Program-made: the position numbers and the translations under genes
Assembly (NCBI GenBank): GCA_964632505.1
Contig: CAZWCE010000012.1
Location: 72,106-136,105 of the forward strand
Source: CAZWCE01 sp964632505
GTDB lineage: Bacteria; Planctomycetota; Planctomycetia; Pirellulales; Thermoguttaceae
Direction of reading: 5' to 3'
Length of the DNA: 64,000 nucleotides
Part shown: positions 8,723-17,206 of the stretch, piece after piece
Layout of the letters: the number at the start of each line of letters is the position of its first letter
Numbering within the stretch: the first letter of the stretch is position 1
The notes under the pieces: model-generated
Database searches by the model: none
The model's input: only the letters and a program-made list of their open reading frames with translations
Told to the model about the DNA's origin: nothing

Positions 8723-10435
8723 TTGCCTGCCCCGGATCCTACCCATTCAGGTCGAGAACCTCTCCCCGATCGGAAGAAACGTGCCCGGGTTCCGCTTCCT
8801 ACTGCGCTTCCCTCGGGGGCGAAGGTCCCCCCTCCGGTGGTTTCCGCAGAATCGGAAAAAACGTCGGAATCGTCGTCTCTCCCCCTCACACCCCCTCGGA
8901 AAAAACACCCGGCGAAACTCCCGCCGCCGGTCGATCGAGTGACGGTGCTCCCGCCGGTCTCCGAAGAATCGGTCGAAAGGGAAAAAGGGATCCCTCATAA
9001 GCTGCAAGATCATCTCACGCGGCAAGAGTCCGTCGGGGCTTATGCCAGCGTGGTGGTTCATCTCTTGTTGCTGCTGCTTCTTGCTCTATTGGCGATTCAC
9101 GTCCCTCAGGGGTTCTCCGGGCCGCTCTTGATAGGAGGGACCGACGACCTTCCTTCGCTGATGGAGGTTTCCCCCGAGGAAGTGGAAGCTTCTCCGGTCG
9201 ACATCGCGGAGCTGTCGGAATTGGTGCCGTCGGAGATTTCCTCGCCAACGGTCACGACCGATGTGACCGGGCTGGAGTTTCTCGAGGAGGAGATTTCCGG
9301 CCAATCTCCCCAGAAGGCCAATCCCTTCGCCTCGCTCACCGCGCAGGGCGATCCGATCCGGAAGTCGGTCCTTGGGGGAGGGGGGCTCGAAGGCCGCACC
9401 CCTTCGCATCGTGAGTTCTGCAAGACGGTCGGCGACAGCACGCGGGAGAGCGAGTTGGCGGTCGAGGCCGGGCTCAACTGGCTGGCGGCGCACCAATTGC
9501 CCGATGGCGGTTGGTCGTTCCAGCTCTCGGAGCCGCCTTGCCGGGGACGCTGCCGCCATTCCGGGACCCATCGCTGTCGGACCGCCGCGACCGCCGTCGC
9601 GCTGTTGCCTTTTTTGGGGGCGGGATACACCCATCTGGAAGGGAAGCACAAACGCACGATCGACCGAGGCCTGTATTTTCTCGTGCAAAATGCGGTGTAT
9701 GTGGACAGCGGTTACGATTTGCAGCAGGGATCGATGTATGGTCAGGGGCTGGCGACCCTCGCGCTTTCGGAAGCGTACGCGATGAGCCGAACCTCGTCGA
9801 TCAAGCAGTTTGCCCAGGGCTCGCTCGATTTCATCGACGCCGCTCAGGACAAGAGAGGGGGCGGATGGCGGTACACTCCCGGGGCGCCGGGCGATACCAC
9901 CGTCACGGGTTGGCAGTTCATGGCACTGAAGAGCGGGTTGCTCGCCTCGCTGGACGTCAAACCGCAGACGGTCTACCTGGTGGACGACTTTTTGAATTCC
10001 GTCCAATATGAAGGAGGAAGCCGGTACGCCTATCTTCCGGACATCGACCTGGGACGCAGCACCGACTCGCTCCGAACGACCACCTCGATCGGACTGCTCC
10101 TTCGCATGTACCTGGGCTGGTACCCGGGGCATCGCCCTTTGGATGAAGGCGTGGCGAAGATCGAACGATGGGGACCCTCGGAGAAATGCATGTATTACAA
10201 CTATTACGCCGCCTTGGTACTGCATCACTACGGGGGATCGGGCTGGGAGCGATGGTATCCACCACTGAGGGAGTATCTGGTGAAAACGCAGGCGAAGCGG
10301 GGGCACGAAGCGGGGAGTTGGTATTTCCCCGATCGCTACGCCGATGAGGGGGGACGACTGTTCAACACGGCGTTGGCCATCATGATACTCGAAGTGCCCT
10401 ACCGCTACATGCCGCTCTACCGCCTGCAACAATGA
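8723..10435 (+). CDS. Membrane-anchored protein with prenyltransferase/squalene-cyclase-like repeats
   Basis: This 570-residue protein begins at a TTG; the start is uncertain because the first ~100 residues are Pro/Ser-rich and of low complexity. One strong hydrophobic helix (VVVHLLLLLLLALLAIHV, about residues 111-128) should anchor it in the inner membrane. The region from about residue 240 to the end contains repeated alpha-helical motifs such as GGWSFQ and GGGWRY. These are typical of the alpha-alpha toroid shared by prenyltransferase beta subunits and squalene-hopene cyclases. I see no DxDD acid motif and only one barrel, so cyclase activity is doubtful. It is probably the planctomycete membrane-bound repeat family of unknown function. 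It ends seven bases from the convergent DUF1844 gene. Confidence 0.7.
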   Translation: MPAPDPTHSGREPLPDRKKRARVPLPTALPSGAKVPPPVVSAESEKTSESSSLPLTPPRKKHPAKLPPPVDRVTVLPPVSEESVEREKGIPHKLQDHLTRQESVGAYASVVVHLLLLLLLALLAIHVPQGFSGPLLIGGTDDLPSLMEVSPEEVEASPVDIAELSELVPSEISSPTVTTDVTGLEFLEEEISGQSPQKANPFASLTAQGDPIRKSVLGGGGLEGRTPSHREFCKTVGDSTRESELAVEAGLNWLAAHQLPDGGWSFQLSEPPCRGRCRHSGTHRCRTAATAVALLPFLGAGYTHLEGKHKRTIDRGLYFLVQNAVYVDSGYDLQQGSMYGQGLATLALSEAYAMSRTSSIKQFAQGSLDFIDAAQDKRGGGWRYTPGAPGDTTVTGWQFMALKSGLLASLDVKPQTVYLVDDFLNSVQYEGGSRYAYLPDIDLGRSTDSLRTTTSIGLLLRMYLGWYPGHRPLDEGVAKIERWGPSEKCMYYNYYAALVLHHYGGSGWERWYPPLREYLVKTQAKRGHEAGSWYFPDRYADEGGRLFNTALAIMILEVPYRYMPLYRLQQ

Positions 10436-10442
10436 ACCGGCG

Positions 10443-10901
10443 TTATTCCGGCTTTTCTTCGCCGGCTTGGCGTTGCGCGGCGACGTAAAGCATTCGCAAT
10501 TCGTGCAACACGCCCTCGATGGTTTTCGACTCTTCCTCGGTCCGGTTGCCCTGGGTCTTCTCCTGCAGGAGTTCGACCGTATCGACCAGGTGTTTGGCCT
10601 GATGGAGCATCATCGTCGGCTTCCCCGTGGCGGGGTTCGGGAAAGCGCCCATCGAGACCATCGCTTGCGTGGCCAGTCCGGAGACGAGGCTCAGCAAGCT
10701 CGGCGGCGGCAGGGGGACATCCTTCGGTTGTCCACCACCCTCGTCTTCCGGCGTCTGCTGTTCGGATGTTGCTTCCCCCTCGGCGGGAGATTCGTCCGAT
10801 TTTTGGGCCGCTTCCTTCTCAGCTTGGACCTGGGACTTCCAGTCTTCATCGACGAAGATCTTCTTTTCCTGGCCCGATTCGTTTTGATTTCCATCACTCA
10901 T
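10443..10901 (-). CDS. DUF1844 family protein
   Basis: This 152-residue acidic cytoplasmic protein has a low-complexity, Glu/Gln-rich N-terminal half. The C-terminal half carries the DUF1844 signature: SLLSLVSGLATQAMVSMG, then a proline-containing loop (FPNPATGKP), then a helix with LHQAKHLVDTVELLQEKTQGN. The function of the family is unknown. The start is well supported by GAGGAG six bases before the ATG. It lies 47 bases downstream of pyrG in the same direction and is probably the last gene of a kdsB-pyrG-DUF1844 transcript. Confidence 0.85.
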   Translation of the reverse strand: MSDGNQNESGQEKKIFVDEDWKSQVQAEKEAAQKSDESPAEGEATSEQQTPEDEGGGQPKDVPLPPPSLLSLVSGLATQAMVSMGAFPNPATGKPTMMLHQAKHLVDTVELLQEKTQGNRTEEESKTIEGVLHELRMLYVAAQRQAGEEKPE

Positions 10902-10948
10902 GAGATTCTCCTCTTCTCGTTCGTGTTCTTATGCCGACTCATCCGTTC

Positions 10949-12583
10949 TCAAGTGGCTCTTCCGGCCTGACGGTACTCGCGTTGGACGGCCGCCTTGATG
11001 AGTCCGGCAAAAAGGGGATGCGGATTGATCGGTTGGGATTTGAATTCCGGGTGATACTGGACGCCCACGAACCATGGATGGGTCGGGATTTCGACGATTT
11101 CGACGAGCACTCCGTCGGGGCTGGTTCCGGCGATTTGCATGCCGGCCTCCGCAAACTGCTTTCGATAGCTGTTGTTGAATTCGTAGCGGTGCCGATGCCG
11201 CTCGAAAATGGTGGTTTCTCCGTAGAGCTTCGCGGCCAGGCTCTCCGATTCCAAGCGTGTTTCCTGGGCCCCCAGCCGCATGGTCCCTCCCTTGTCGGTG
11301 ATCGATTTCTGCTCGTCCAGTAGACAAATAGCCGGGTGGGGGGTGTCTTTATCGAATTCCGTCGAATTGGCGTCCTCCATGTCGCAGACGCTCCGGGCGA
11401 ATTCAACCACCGCGCAGTGCATGCCGAGGCAGATGCCCAGGAAGGGAATGTCCCGTTCGCGGGCGAAGCGGACGGCCTTGATTTTTCCCTCGATACCGCG
11501 TTCACCGAATCCTCCCGGGACGAGGATGCCATCGGCGCCGCCGAGCAATTGATTCACTTCTCCCTGTTCGACCGATTCGCTGTGAACCCGGAGGATGCGG
11601 ACCTGGGCATGATTGGCGATGCCTCCGTGGTCGAGTGCCTCGTAGATCGACTTGTAGGCATCCCGGTGCTCGGCGTATTTCCCCACCACCGCGATGGTGA
11701 CCTCGTGCTCCGGCTTCCGCAATCGGTTCAGCAGTTCATGCCACTGGTCGAGTTGCAGTTCGCCGGCTTTTTTCAATTCGAGTTGGTCGACGATCAATTG
11801 GTCGAGTTGGTTTTCCACCAGGCTGATCGGGACCTCATAGATCGAAAAATCCTTGTCTTTCTCCTCGATGACCGCGTTCTGGGGCACGTTGCAAAAAAGA
11901 GCGATTTTCGAGCGTTCTTCTTGACTGATGGAGCGTTCCGTCCGGCACACGAGAATATCTGGCTGGATACCAATTTGCCGAAGTTGCCCGACCGAATGCT
12001 GGGTCGGTTTCGTTTTCAGCTCACGGGCGGCTTTCAGGTAGGGGATGAGTGTCAAGTGGATGTAGAGGCAGTTTTCCTTACCGACATCGAGCGAGAACTG
12101 CCGGATCGCCTCGAGAAAGGGTTGGCTTTCGATGTCGCCGACGGTTCCTCCGATTTCGGTGATGACGACGTCGACCTCTTCGTCGTCGAGTCTGGAAATG
12201 CAGTGTTTGATCTCGTTGGTGATGTGAGGGATGACCTGGACCGTTTGGCCCAGATAGGCCCCCTGCCGCTCCTTGTTGATGACCGACTGGTAGATCTGTC
12301 CGGTGGTCCAGTTGCTGTCGCGAGAGAGGGGGCTTGAGGTGAAACGCTCGTAATGGCCCAAGTCGAGATCGGTTTCGCTGCCGTCGTCGAGCACATAGAC
12401 CTCGCCGTGCTGGTAGGGGCTCATGGTCCCGGGGTCGACATTGATGTAAGGATCGAGTTTCTGCATGCGGACCGCCAGCCCGCGCTTTTCCAGCAGCATT
12501 CCGATCGAGGCGCTGGTCAGCCCTTTTCCGAGCGAGCTGACCACCCCGCCTGTCACAAAAATATGTTTCGTCTTCGTCGGCAC
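10949..12583 (-). CDS. pyrG: CTP synthase
   Basis: CTP synthase makes CTP from UTP with ATP and glutamine in the cytoplasm. The 544 residues match the family length. The amidoligase domain has the P-loop-like FVTGGVVSSLGKGLTSASIG and the metal/UTP region DPGTMSPYQHGEVYVLDDG. The glutaminase domain has VPGGFGERG, the nucleophile Cys in GICLGMH, and the His-Glu pair in VQYHPEF. The usual GICLGMQ reads GMH here, so the Gln after the nucleophile loop is replaced by His. The start is GTG with AGGA upstream. kdsB lies 57 bases upstream, so CTP supply is placed next to its use in CMP-Kdo synthesis. Confidence 0.97.
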   Translation of the reverse strand: MPTKTKHIFVTGGVVSSLGKGLTSASIGMLLEKRGLAVRMQKLDPYINVDPGTMSPYQHGEVYVLDDGSETDLDLGHYERFTSSPLSRDSNWTTGQIYQSVINKERQGAYLGQTVQVIPHITNEIKHCISRLDDEEVDVVITEIGGTVGDIESQPFLEAIRQFSLDVGKENCLYIHLTLIPYLKAARELKTKPTQHSVGQLRQIGIQPDILVCRTERSISQEERSKIALFCNVPQNAVIEEKDKDFSIYEVPISLVENQLDQLIVDQLELKKAGELQLDQWHELLNRLRKPEHEVTIAVVGKYAEHRDAYKSIYEALDHGGIANHAQVRILRVHSESVEQGEVNQLLGGADGILVPGGFGERGIEGKIKAVRFARERDIPFLGICLGMHCAVVEFARSVCDMEDANSTEFDKDTPHPAICLLDEQKSITDKGGTMRLGAQETRLESESLAAKLYGETTIFERHRHRYEFNNSYRKQFAEAGMQIAGTSPDGVLVEIVEIPTHPWFVGVQYHPEFKSQPINPHPLFAGLIKAAVQREYRQAGRAT

Positions 12584-12640
12584 GTTAAGGTTCCTGCTTC
12601 AAATCTTTCAAATGGAGATGGGTTCCGCTGTGGGTCTTCT

Positions 12641-13429
12641 TCACTTCCGGCCACGCCATCGACGGACGAAAGCGCGATAATCCTCCGGCGTATCGATACC
12701 GTGAAGGGGCGTCTCGATGACGGTGACCGCGATGGTATGCCCGTGATGCAGGGCCCGCAACTGTTCCAGGTTTTCGGTGGTTTCGATCGCCGCCCGCGGC
12801 ATTTGAGGGTAGTCCAGTAAAAAGGCTCGGCGATAAGCGTAGAGTCCGATGTGCTGATAAAACAGGGGCGATTGTCGATTCAACAGGTCGTCGCTCCATT
12901 CTCGAGGGTGGGGAATGGGGCTGCGACTGAAATACATCGCCCGATGTTGCCGATCGAAAACGACCTTCACGCAGGCGGGATCCTCGAGTTGATTCCGTTC
13001 GCGGATCGGGGTGGCCAACGTGGACATGACCGCCTCGGGATTCGCTTGGAGCGTTTGGATCGCTTGATCGATCGCCTCGGGAGGGACTTCCGGTTCATCG
13101 CCCTGGAGGTTGACGATGATCTCGGCGTCCTCCATCTTCGCCGCCACTTCCGCAACGCGGTCGGTCCCGCTGGGGGCGGATGGATCGGTCATGACGACTT
13201 CACCACCGAAGCGTTGCACCGCCTGCTCGATTCGGCGATCGTCGCATGCGATAATCACCTTCGAGGGGAGGTTTGCCCGACAGGCTGCTTGGTAGGTATG
13301 CTGGATCAACGGTAGCCCCGTTTCGTCTAAAAGCATCTTCTCGGGAAGTCGAGTCGACGCAAGTCGAGCGGGGATAATGACATAGCTTCGTGCTTTCACA
13401 TGTGGGGCTTCTCTGGGGGTTCCGTCCAT
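12641..13429 (-). CDS. kdsB: 3-deoxy-manno-octulosonate cytidylyltransferase (CMP-Kdo synthetase)
   Basis: KdsB activates Kdo with CTP to form CMP-Kdo, the donor for the inner core of lipopolysaccharide. The 262 residues carry the family signatures: VIIPARLASTRLPEKMLLDE for CTP binding near the N-terminus, the SGTDRVAEVA motif, and NLQGDEPEVPPEAID, which contains the metal-binding Asp. The protein has about ten extra N-terminal residues before the conserved core, so translation might begin at a downstream GTG (VKARSYV). It precedes pyrG in the same direction with a 57-base gap. Its presence supports a Kdo-containing outer membrane. Confidence 0.95.
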   Translation of the reverse strand: MDGTPREAPHVKARSYVIIPARLASTRLPEKMLLDETGLPLIQHTYQAACRANLPSKVIIACDDRRIEQAVQRFGGEVVMTDPSAPSGTDRVAEVAAKMEDAEIIVNLQGDEPEVPPEAIDQAIQTLQANPEAVMSTLATPIRERNQLEDPACVKVVFDRQHRAMYFSRSPIPHPREWSDDLLNRQSPLFYQHIGLYAYRRAFLLDYPQMPRAAIETTENLEQLRALHHGHTIAVTVIETPLHGIDTPEDYRAFVRRWRGRK

Positions 13430-13611
13430 TGGCCTTTTCCGGCGAACGTTGAAACGTCGCGACGATGGGCAAGGTGGTGCTTTCCCCCTCTCGGGGGCCG
13501 CGCAACACCAGGATCTTATGACCGTATATACATACCCGATTCTGCTTCTTTCGGACAGTCCCCCCGACGCAGTCGCAGAGGCTCCTGGTCTGGATCGCTT
13601 TCCCGGATGAC

Positions 13612-13639
13612 TTGATTATTCCATCCGACTCTGTTAATT
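13612..13639 (+). promoter_or_regulatory. Candidate sigma-70 promoter for the SMP-30-like gene
   Basis: TTGATT and TTAATT are separated by 16 bases, about 70 bases before the start at 13706. Both hexamers match the consensus at only four of six positions, so this is a moderate candidate. Confidence 0.4.
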
Positions 13640-13705
13640 TTCCAGTCGGCGAGGAAACTCGATTCGGGGAAATCCTGACGATTTTTATTCATCCAGGAGA
13701 TAGTC

Positions 13706-14704
13706 ATGACGCACATGAAACAAACGACGACCACCATCATCCGGAATCATCGAATCATGCACGCAAAAATCAAATTGGCCATGACCTTACTGATTTTCCT
13801 CTCGCTTGCGATTTCCAGCACAGCTCTCGGTCAGGAGAGTGGGCTATCGAACCTGATCGCGCCGGGGACGGAGGCCGAAGAGTTGGGATCCGGTTACGGT
13901 TTCTCTGAGGGCCCCGCCGCCGACGGGGTGGGGAATATCTACTTTTCCGATGGTAAAAACGACACGATTCACTTCTATCCCTACGGTCGCCGGGTTCAGG
14001 TTTATGTCGATGACAGCACCGACGCCAATGGGATGATGTTCAACAATCAGGGCAAGCTCTATGTCTGCGAAGGAGCCGCGTACCGGATCGTCGCCTTCGA
14101 TCTGAAGACGAAGGAAAAGGAGATTTTGGCCCATGTCATCGACGGCACTCACTTCAATGAACCGAACGATCTGACGATCGACCCGCACGGCGGATTCTAT
14201 TTCACCGATCCCAATTATCGTCACCGAGGGCAGGAGACGGTGATGAAGGAGGACACCTATTATGTCTCGAAGGAAGGGGAAGTGACCCGGGTTTCCACCG
14301 TCTGCGAAAAGCCGAACGGTATCTTGCTCACCCCCGATGGAAAGACACTCTATCTGGCCGACAATCGGAAGCGGGTGCTCTACAAGTACGATGTCCTCGG
14401 TCCCGGGAAGCTGGCCAACGAAACACTCTGGATCGATATCGGTGCCGGTCCGGATGGGATGACGCTCGACGCCAAGGGGAACTTGTACATCGCTTGCGGC
14501 CGGGCAGGCATCAAAGTGTTCTCTCCCGAAGGAAAATCGATCGGCACGATCGGCGAAGAGTTCGGCGTGAAATATGCGAGTAATTGCGTTTTCGGTGGGC
14601 CGAATTTCTCAATCTTGTACTGTACCGCCTCTGATAAGTTTCTCGGCATACCGATGAGAGTCGAGGGGATGCGTCCACTCGGCGTCGACTCGCGTCATCC
14701 GTGA
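13706..14704 (+). CDS. Exported SMP-30/gluconolactonase-like beta-propeller
   Basis: This 332-residue protein starts at an ATG with AGGAGA seven bases upstream. A second Met at 13757 would also give a signal peptide, but has no ribosome binding site. The N-terminus has a hydrophobic segment ending in SSTALGQ, so the protein is probably secreted to the periplasm. The rest is a six-bladed propeller of the SMP-30 family: the metal-ligand Glu in SEGPAADGVGNIYFSD, the NEPNDLTIDPHGGFYFTDPN block, and PDGMTLDAKGNLYIAC. These enzymes hydrolyse sugar lactones using one divalent metal. The substrate is unknown. It is convergent with the porin gene beyond 14823. Confidence 0.85.
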   Translation: MTHMKQTTTTIIRNHRIMHAKIKLAMTLLIFLSLAISSTALGQESGLSNLIAPGTEAEELGSGYGFSEGPAADGVGNIYFSDGKNDTIHFYPYGRRVQVYVDDSTDANGMMFNNQGKLYVCEGAAYRIVAFDLKTKEKEILAHVIDGTHFNEPNDLTIDPHGGFYFTDPNYRHRGQETVMKEDTYYVSKEGEVTRVSTVCEKPNGILLTPDGKTLYLADNRKRVLYKYDVLGPGKLANETLWIDIGAGPDGMTLDAKGNLYIACGRAGIKVFSPEGKSIGTIGEEFGVKYASNCVFGGPNFSILYCTASDKFLGIPMRVEGMRPLGVDSRHP

Positions 14705-14727
14705 GCCGTGAGCGGTTCTTTGCCATC

Positions 14728-14762
14728 AAAAAAGCATGCTCCCGGAATTTCGGGAGCATGCT
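14728..14762 (-). terminator. Rho-independent terminator for the porin gene
   Basis: A perfect 12-base-pair stem (AGCATGCTCCCG pairing with CGGGAGCATGCT) encloses a six-base loop. Read on the minus strand, the stem is followed directly by a run of T (AAAAAA on the plus strand at 14728-14733). It lies about 60 bases beyond the stop of the minus-strand porin gene. Confidence 0.88.
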
Positions 14763-14822
14763 CGATGCAAGGTGAAAAAGACGAGGACGGATTTCTTTTG
14801 TGCCCCGGTGTCTCTGGAAGGC

Positions 14823-16361
14823 TCAGAAGATCGTGATCAGATCGACGGCGAAAGTAAACTGATCTTTTTGGGTTCGATTGTTGAAGAGTCCGGGGATGGC
14901 GTTCGGTCCCTCCACTTCCACGCCGGACCAGTCCCAACGAACTTCCGGTCGGACGGTGACCCAACCGGTGGGCTTCCAGTTCAGCCCCAGCGCGACGTTC
15001 GAATAGTCGCTTCCGATCATGCTCTGGCCGATGACCTCATTCTCGCGAACCTGGAAAATACGGCTTCCTCCATCGTCGCGGAACCATTCGGCTCTTGCAC
15101 CGATCGCCAGGTTGGCGGTCCACTGGTAGAACAGATATTGAGTGAAGGAATACCAGTAGGCATCTTCTTTAATGGTGCTCCCATCGGCTCGCGTGACGGT
15201 TTGGCCGCCTTCCTGAAATCCCAGGTCGTGTTGGAAGACGTAATGCCAAGAGGGCGAGAGTTGGTGCGTTGCGACGAAGCTGTATGACGTCCGATTCAAC
15301 TGACCCGTGATATCTTCATTACCGATGTGCGCGGTGGTTGCGGCGGTCGTCTGTTTGTTCCAGCTTTCCCACTGCAAACCAGCGAGGAATGAGAGCTTTT
15401 GATTCGGATCTTCCCAGGTGTCCCAGCCTCGGGTGAGTCCCCCGTGCATGGTCCAATTTGGACGGAATTGATAGCTCAAAAGCATTCCCGTATGCGTGAA
15501 CGGCTCTCCATACATCATGGAGTATGAATGCGAATAGAAGAAATTCTTGGGAGCCATGATCGATTCATAGCCCATGATCGAATAGAAATGACCGATCTTG
15601 CAGGTCATCCCATATCCGATGGGAGCATAGAATTCCGCATAGAGCTGCGGCATCGACAGGCCGTAAATCGACGCACTCCCACCGCGACGCGGTCCGGAAT
15701 TGCTATTCCAACGAAGTTGTGCATCTTGGGGTGAAGTGGTTTCGAATCCGGCGTTGTTCTCGGTAAAGGTTTCCAGTCCGAGGGAGCTCGACCAGAGGTA
15801 GTCGGTTCCGTAAAGCAGATCGACCCTTCCCCCGAAATCCCAACAGCATTGGTCTTTGTTGATTTCACGGCCCATGCTCAAATAGAGCTGGTTCATCTGA
15901 TATTCATTGGCACGATCGTTGAACAACAGTGGGCTATTGAAGCGGTTCGGCGGATAGTCGGGATTGAAAGTATATCCTTGATCGAGCCACCCACAGGCGA
16001 ACCATTGCGATTTCTTCTTGTATTTGCAGGGAATCGCGCCGCATTCGGTCGCCGGTTCGCATCCGGAGCAACTCCGCAAGGCATTGCAGGAAATATGTTC
16101 CGGCGTGATCGTCTCCGCCGACGGATTGTCCGGTGATGGTTCGGGCTTTGTCGCCTGTTGATCGTTCGTCATGGCGATTCTGCGGGAGAAGGCCGCTGGA
16201 GAACTGGTGTTCCCATATGGATTTCCCCGTGTGGCATAAGCATGCGTGGGGGGTGGATTGAAGCTCCCCGTCGCATGCAGATGATGTTGTGCCATGAGCA
16301 GCGAAGGCCACCCTATACCGACAATGCTGAGAATTGCTGCCAATATCGACGTTTTATGCAT
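14823..16361 (-). CDS. Outer-membrane beta-barrel porin (BBP2/OmpL-like type)
   Basis: This 512-residue protein starts with a signal peptide (hydrophobic core LAAILSIVGIGWPSLLMA, cleavage after the Ala before QHH). A Cys-rich stretch follows at about residues 92-115, and then many alternating, aromatic-rich beta strands. Typical segments are WDFGGRVDLLYGTDYLWSS, YAEFYAPIGYGMTCKIGHF and LGLNWKPTGWVTVRPEVRW. The protein ends in a strand (FAVDLITIF) with a terminal Phe, a usual outer-membrane assembly signal. This is the pattern of the planctomycete porin family (putative beta-barrel porin-2). A good GGAG sits seven bases before the ATG. It probably lets small solutes across the outer membrane; specificity is unknown. 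Confidence 0.85.
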   Translation of the reverse strand: MHKTSILAAILSIVGIGWPSLLMAQHHLHATGSFNPPPTHAYATRGNPYGNTSSPAAFSRRIAMTNDQQATKPEPSPDNPSAETITPEHISCNALRSCSGCEPATECGAIPCKYKKKSQWFACGWLDQGYTFNPDYPPNRFNSPLLFNDRANEYQMNQLYLSMGREINKDQCCWDFGGRVDLLYGTDYLWSSSLGLETFTENNAGFETTSPQDAQLRWNSNSGPRRGGSASIYGLSMPQLYAEFYAPIGYGMTCKIGHFYSIMGYESIMAPKNFFYSHSYSMMYGEPFTHTGMLLSYQFRPNWTMHGGLTRGWDTWEDPNQKLSFLAGLQWESWNKQTTAATTAHIGNEDITGQLNRTSYSFVATHQLSPSWHYVFQHDLGFQEGGQTVTRADGSTIKEDAYWYSFTQYLFYQWTANLAIGARAEWFRDDGGSRIFQVRENEVIGQSMIGSDYSNVALGLNWKPTGWVTVRPEVRWDWSGVEVEGPNAIPGLFNNRTQKDQFTFAVDLITIF

Positions 16362-17022
16362 TTGAGTTCTCCATCAAGAACGAAGCATTCGGTTCGTTCA
16401 CTCCCCCCCAGAACGTATGACTCGATTCGCGTAGCGAAAACCACCTTGGGAATGATTTTTCGACATAAGGCTCCACCTCGGAGGAATCACGCCGCAGTTG
16501 GAATCAGGCGGTTGTCCATTGCGGGTTTCATCGGAAGGCTCGCCTCGGGCATGGATTCCCCTTCGATGTAGCGGAATCCCTGTTCACTACTTTCGGCTGA
16601 ATATCAGATCCAGTTGATACAAAAGAACGAAGTAACATAACCTTTCCGAATCTTTTTTCTGATTCATTCCGGTTTAGACCGAACGGTTTCCGCGATCCAT
16701 GCGATTGGACCTTTCTTCCCATCCATCACAAACGCGCCAAGCTTCCTGGATCACCCTTTTTAATGTTGCTTTCGCCCCTCTTACCCGCCCTCAAAATGGG
16801 GGAAATCCGGTTTTTTTGGAACTTTCAAAACTTTCTGCGACACTAATACAAATATCGCAAATATAATAAAATCGTCTGTCCGGGCATCCCGCTTGATTCT
16901 TTTTTGTGAATCCTCCGAAATAACCGGAAAAACCTCTTTTTTGAATATTATCTGCCTTTTTATTGACACGCCAAAAAAAATTCAAAATTTTGCGGTTTTT
17001 CCATTTTCGCTAAAGTGCGAAG
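16362..17022. other. Intergenic region, AT-rich in its second half
   Basis: No gene is supported between the porin gene and the giant-protein gene. The part from about 16780 to 17020 is markedly richer in A and T than its surroundings and contains several A and T runs. This suggests a regulatory or bendable region ahead of the promoter at 17023. A second TTGACA lies at about 16963 but has no good -10 partner. Confidence 0.5.
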
Positions 17023-17051
17023 TTGACTTATTTTGTCTCCCTGACTATTAT
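17023..17051 (+). promoter_or_regulatory. Strong sigma-70-type promoter for the giant secreted protein
   Basis: TTGACT (17023-17028) and TATTAT (17046-17051) are 17 bases apart, each one base off consensus, with an AT-rich upstream flank. Transcription would begin near 17058 and give a leader of about 150 bases. Confidence 0.7.
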
Positions 17052-17206
17052 CGACTTTATCGGTCAACCTTGAATGCCGCCATCAGTGCCTCTTGATTCT
17101 AGGTAGAGCGAGACTCAACTGCGTAGTAACCGCCTTTTATCGCCCCCTAATATACCTCGTTACTGACGGTATCCCTCACGAGGATCTTTTCTGGAAGGTA
17201 TGAACT

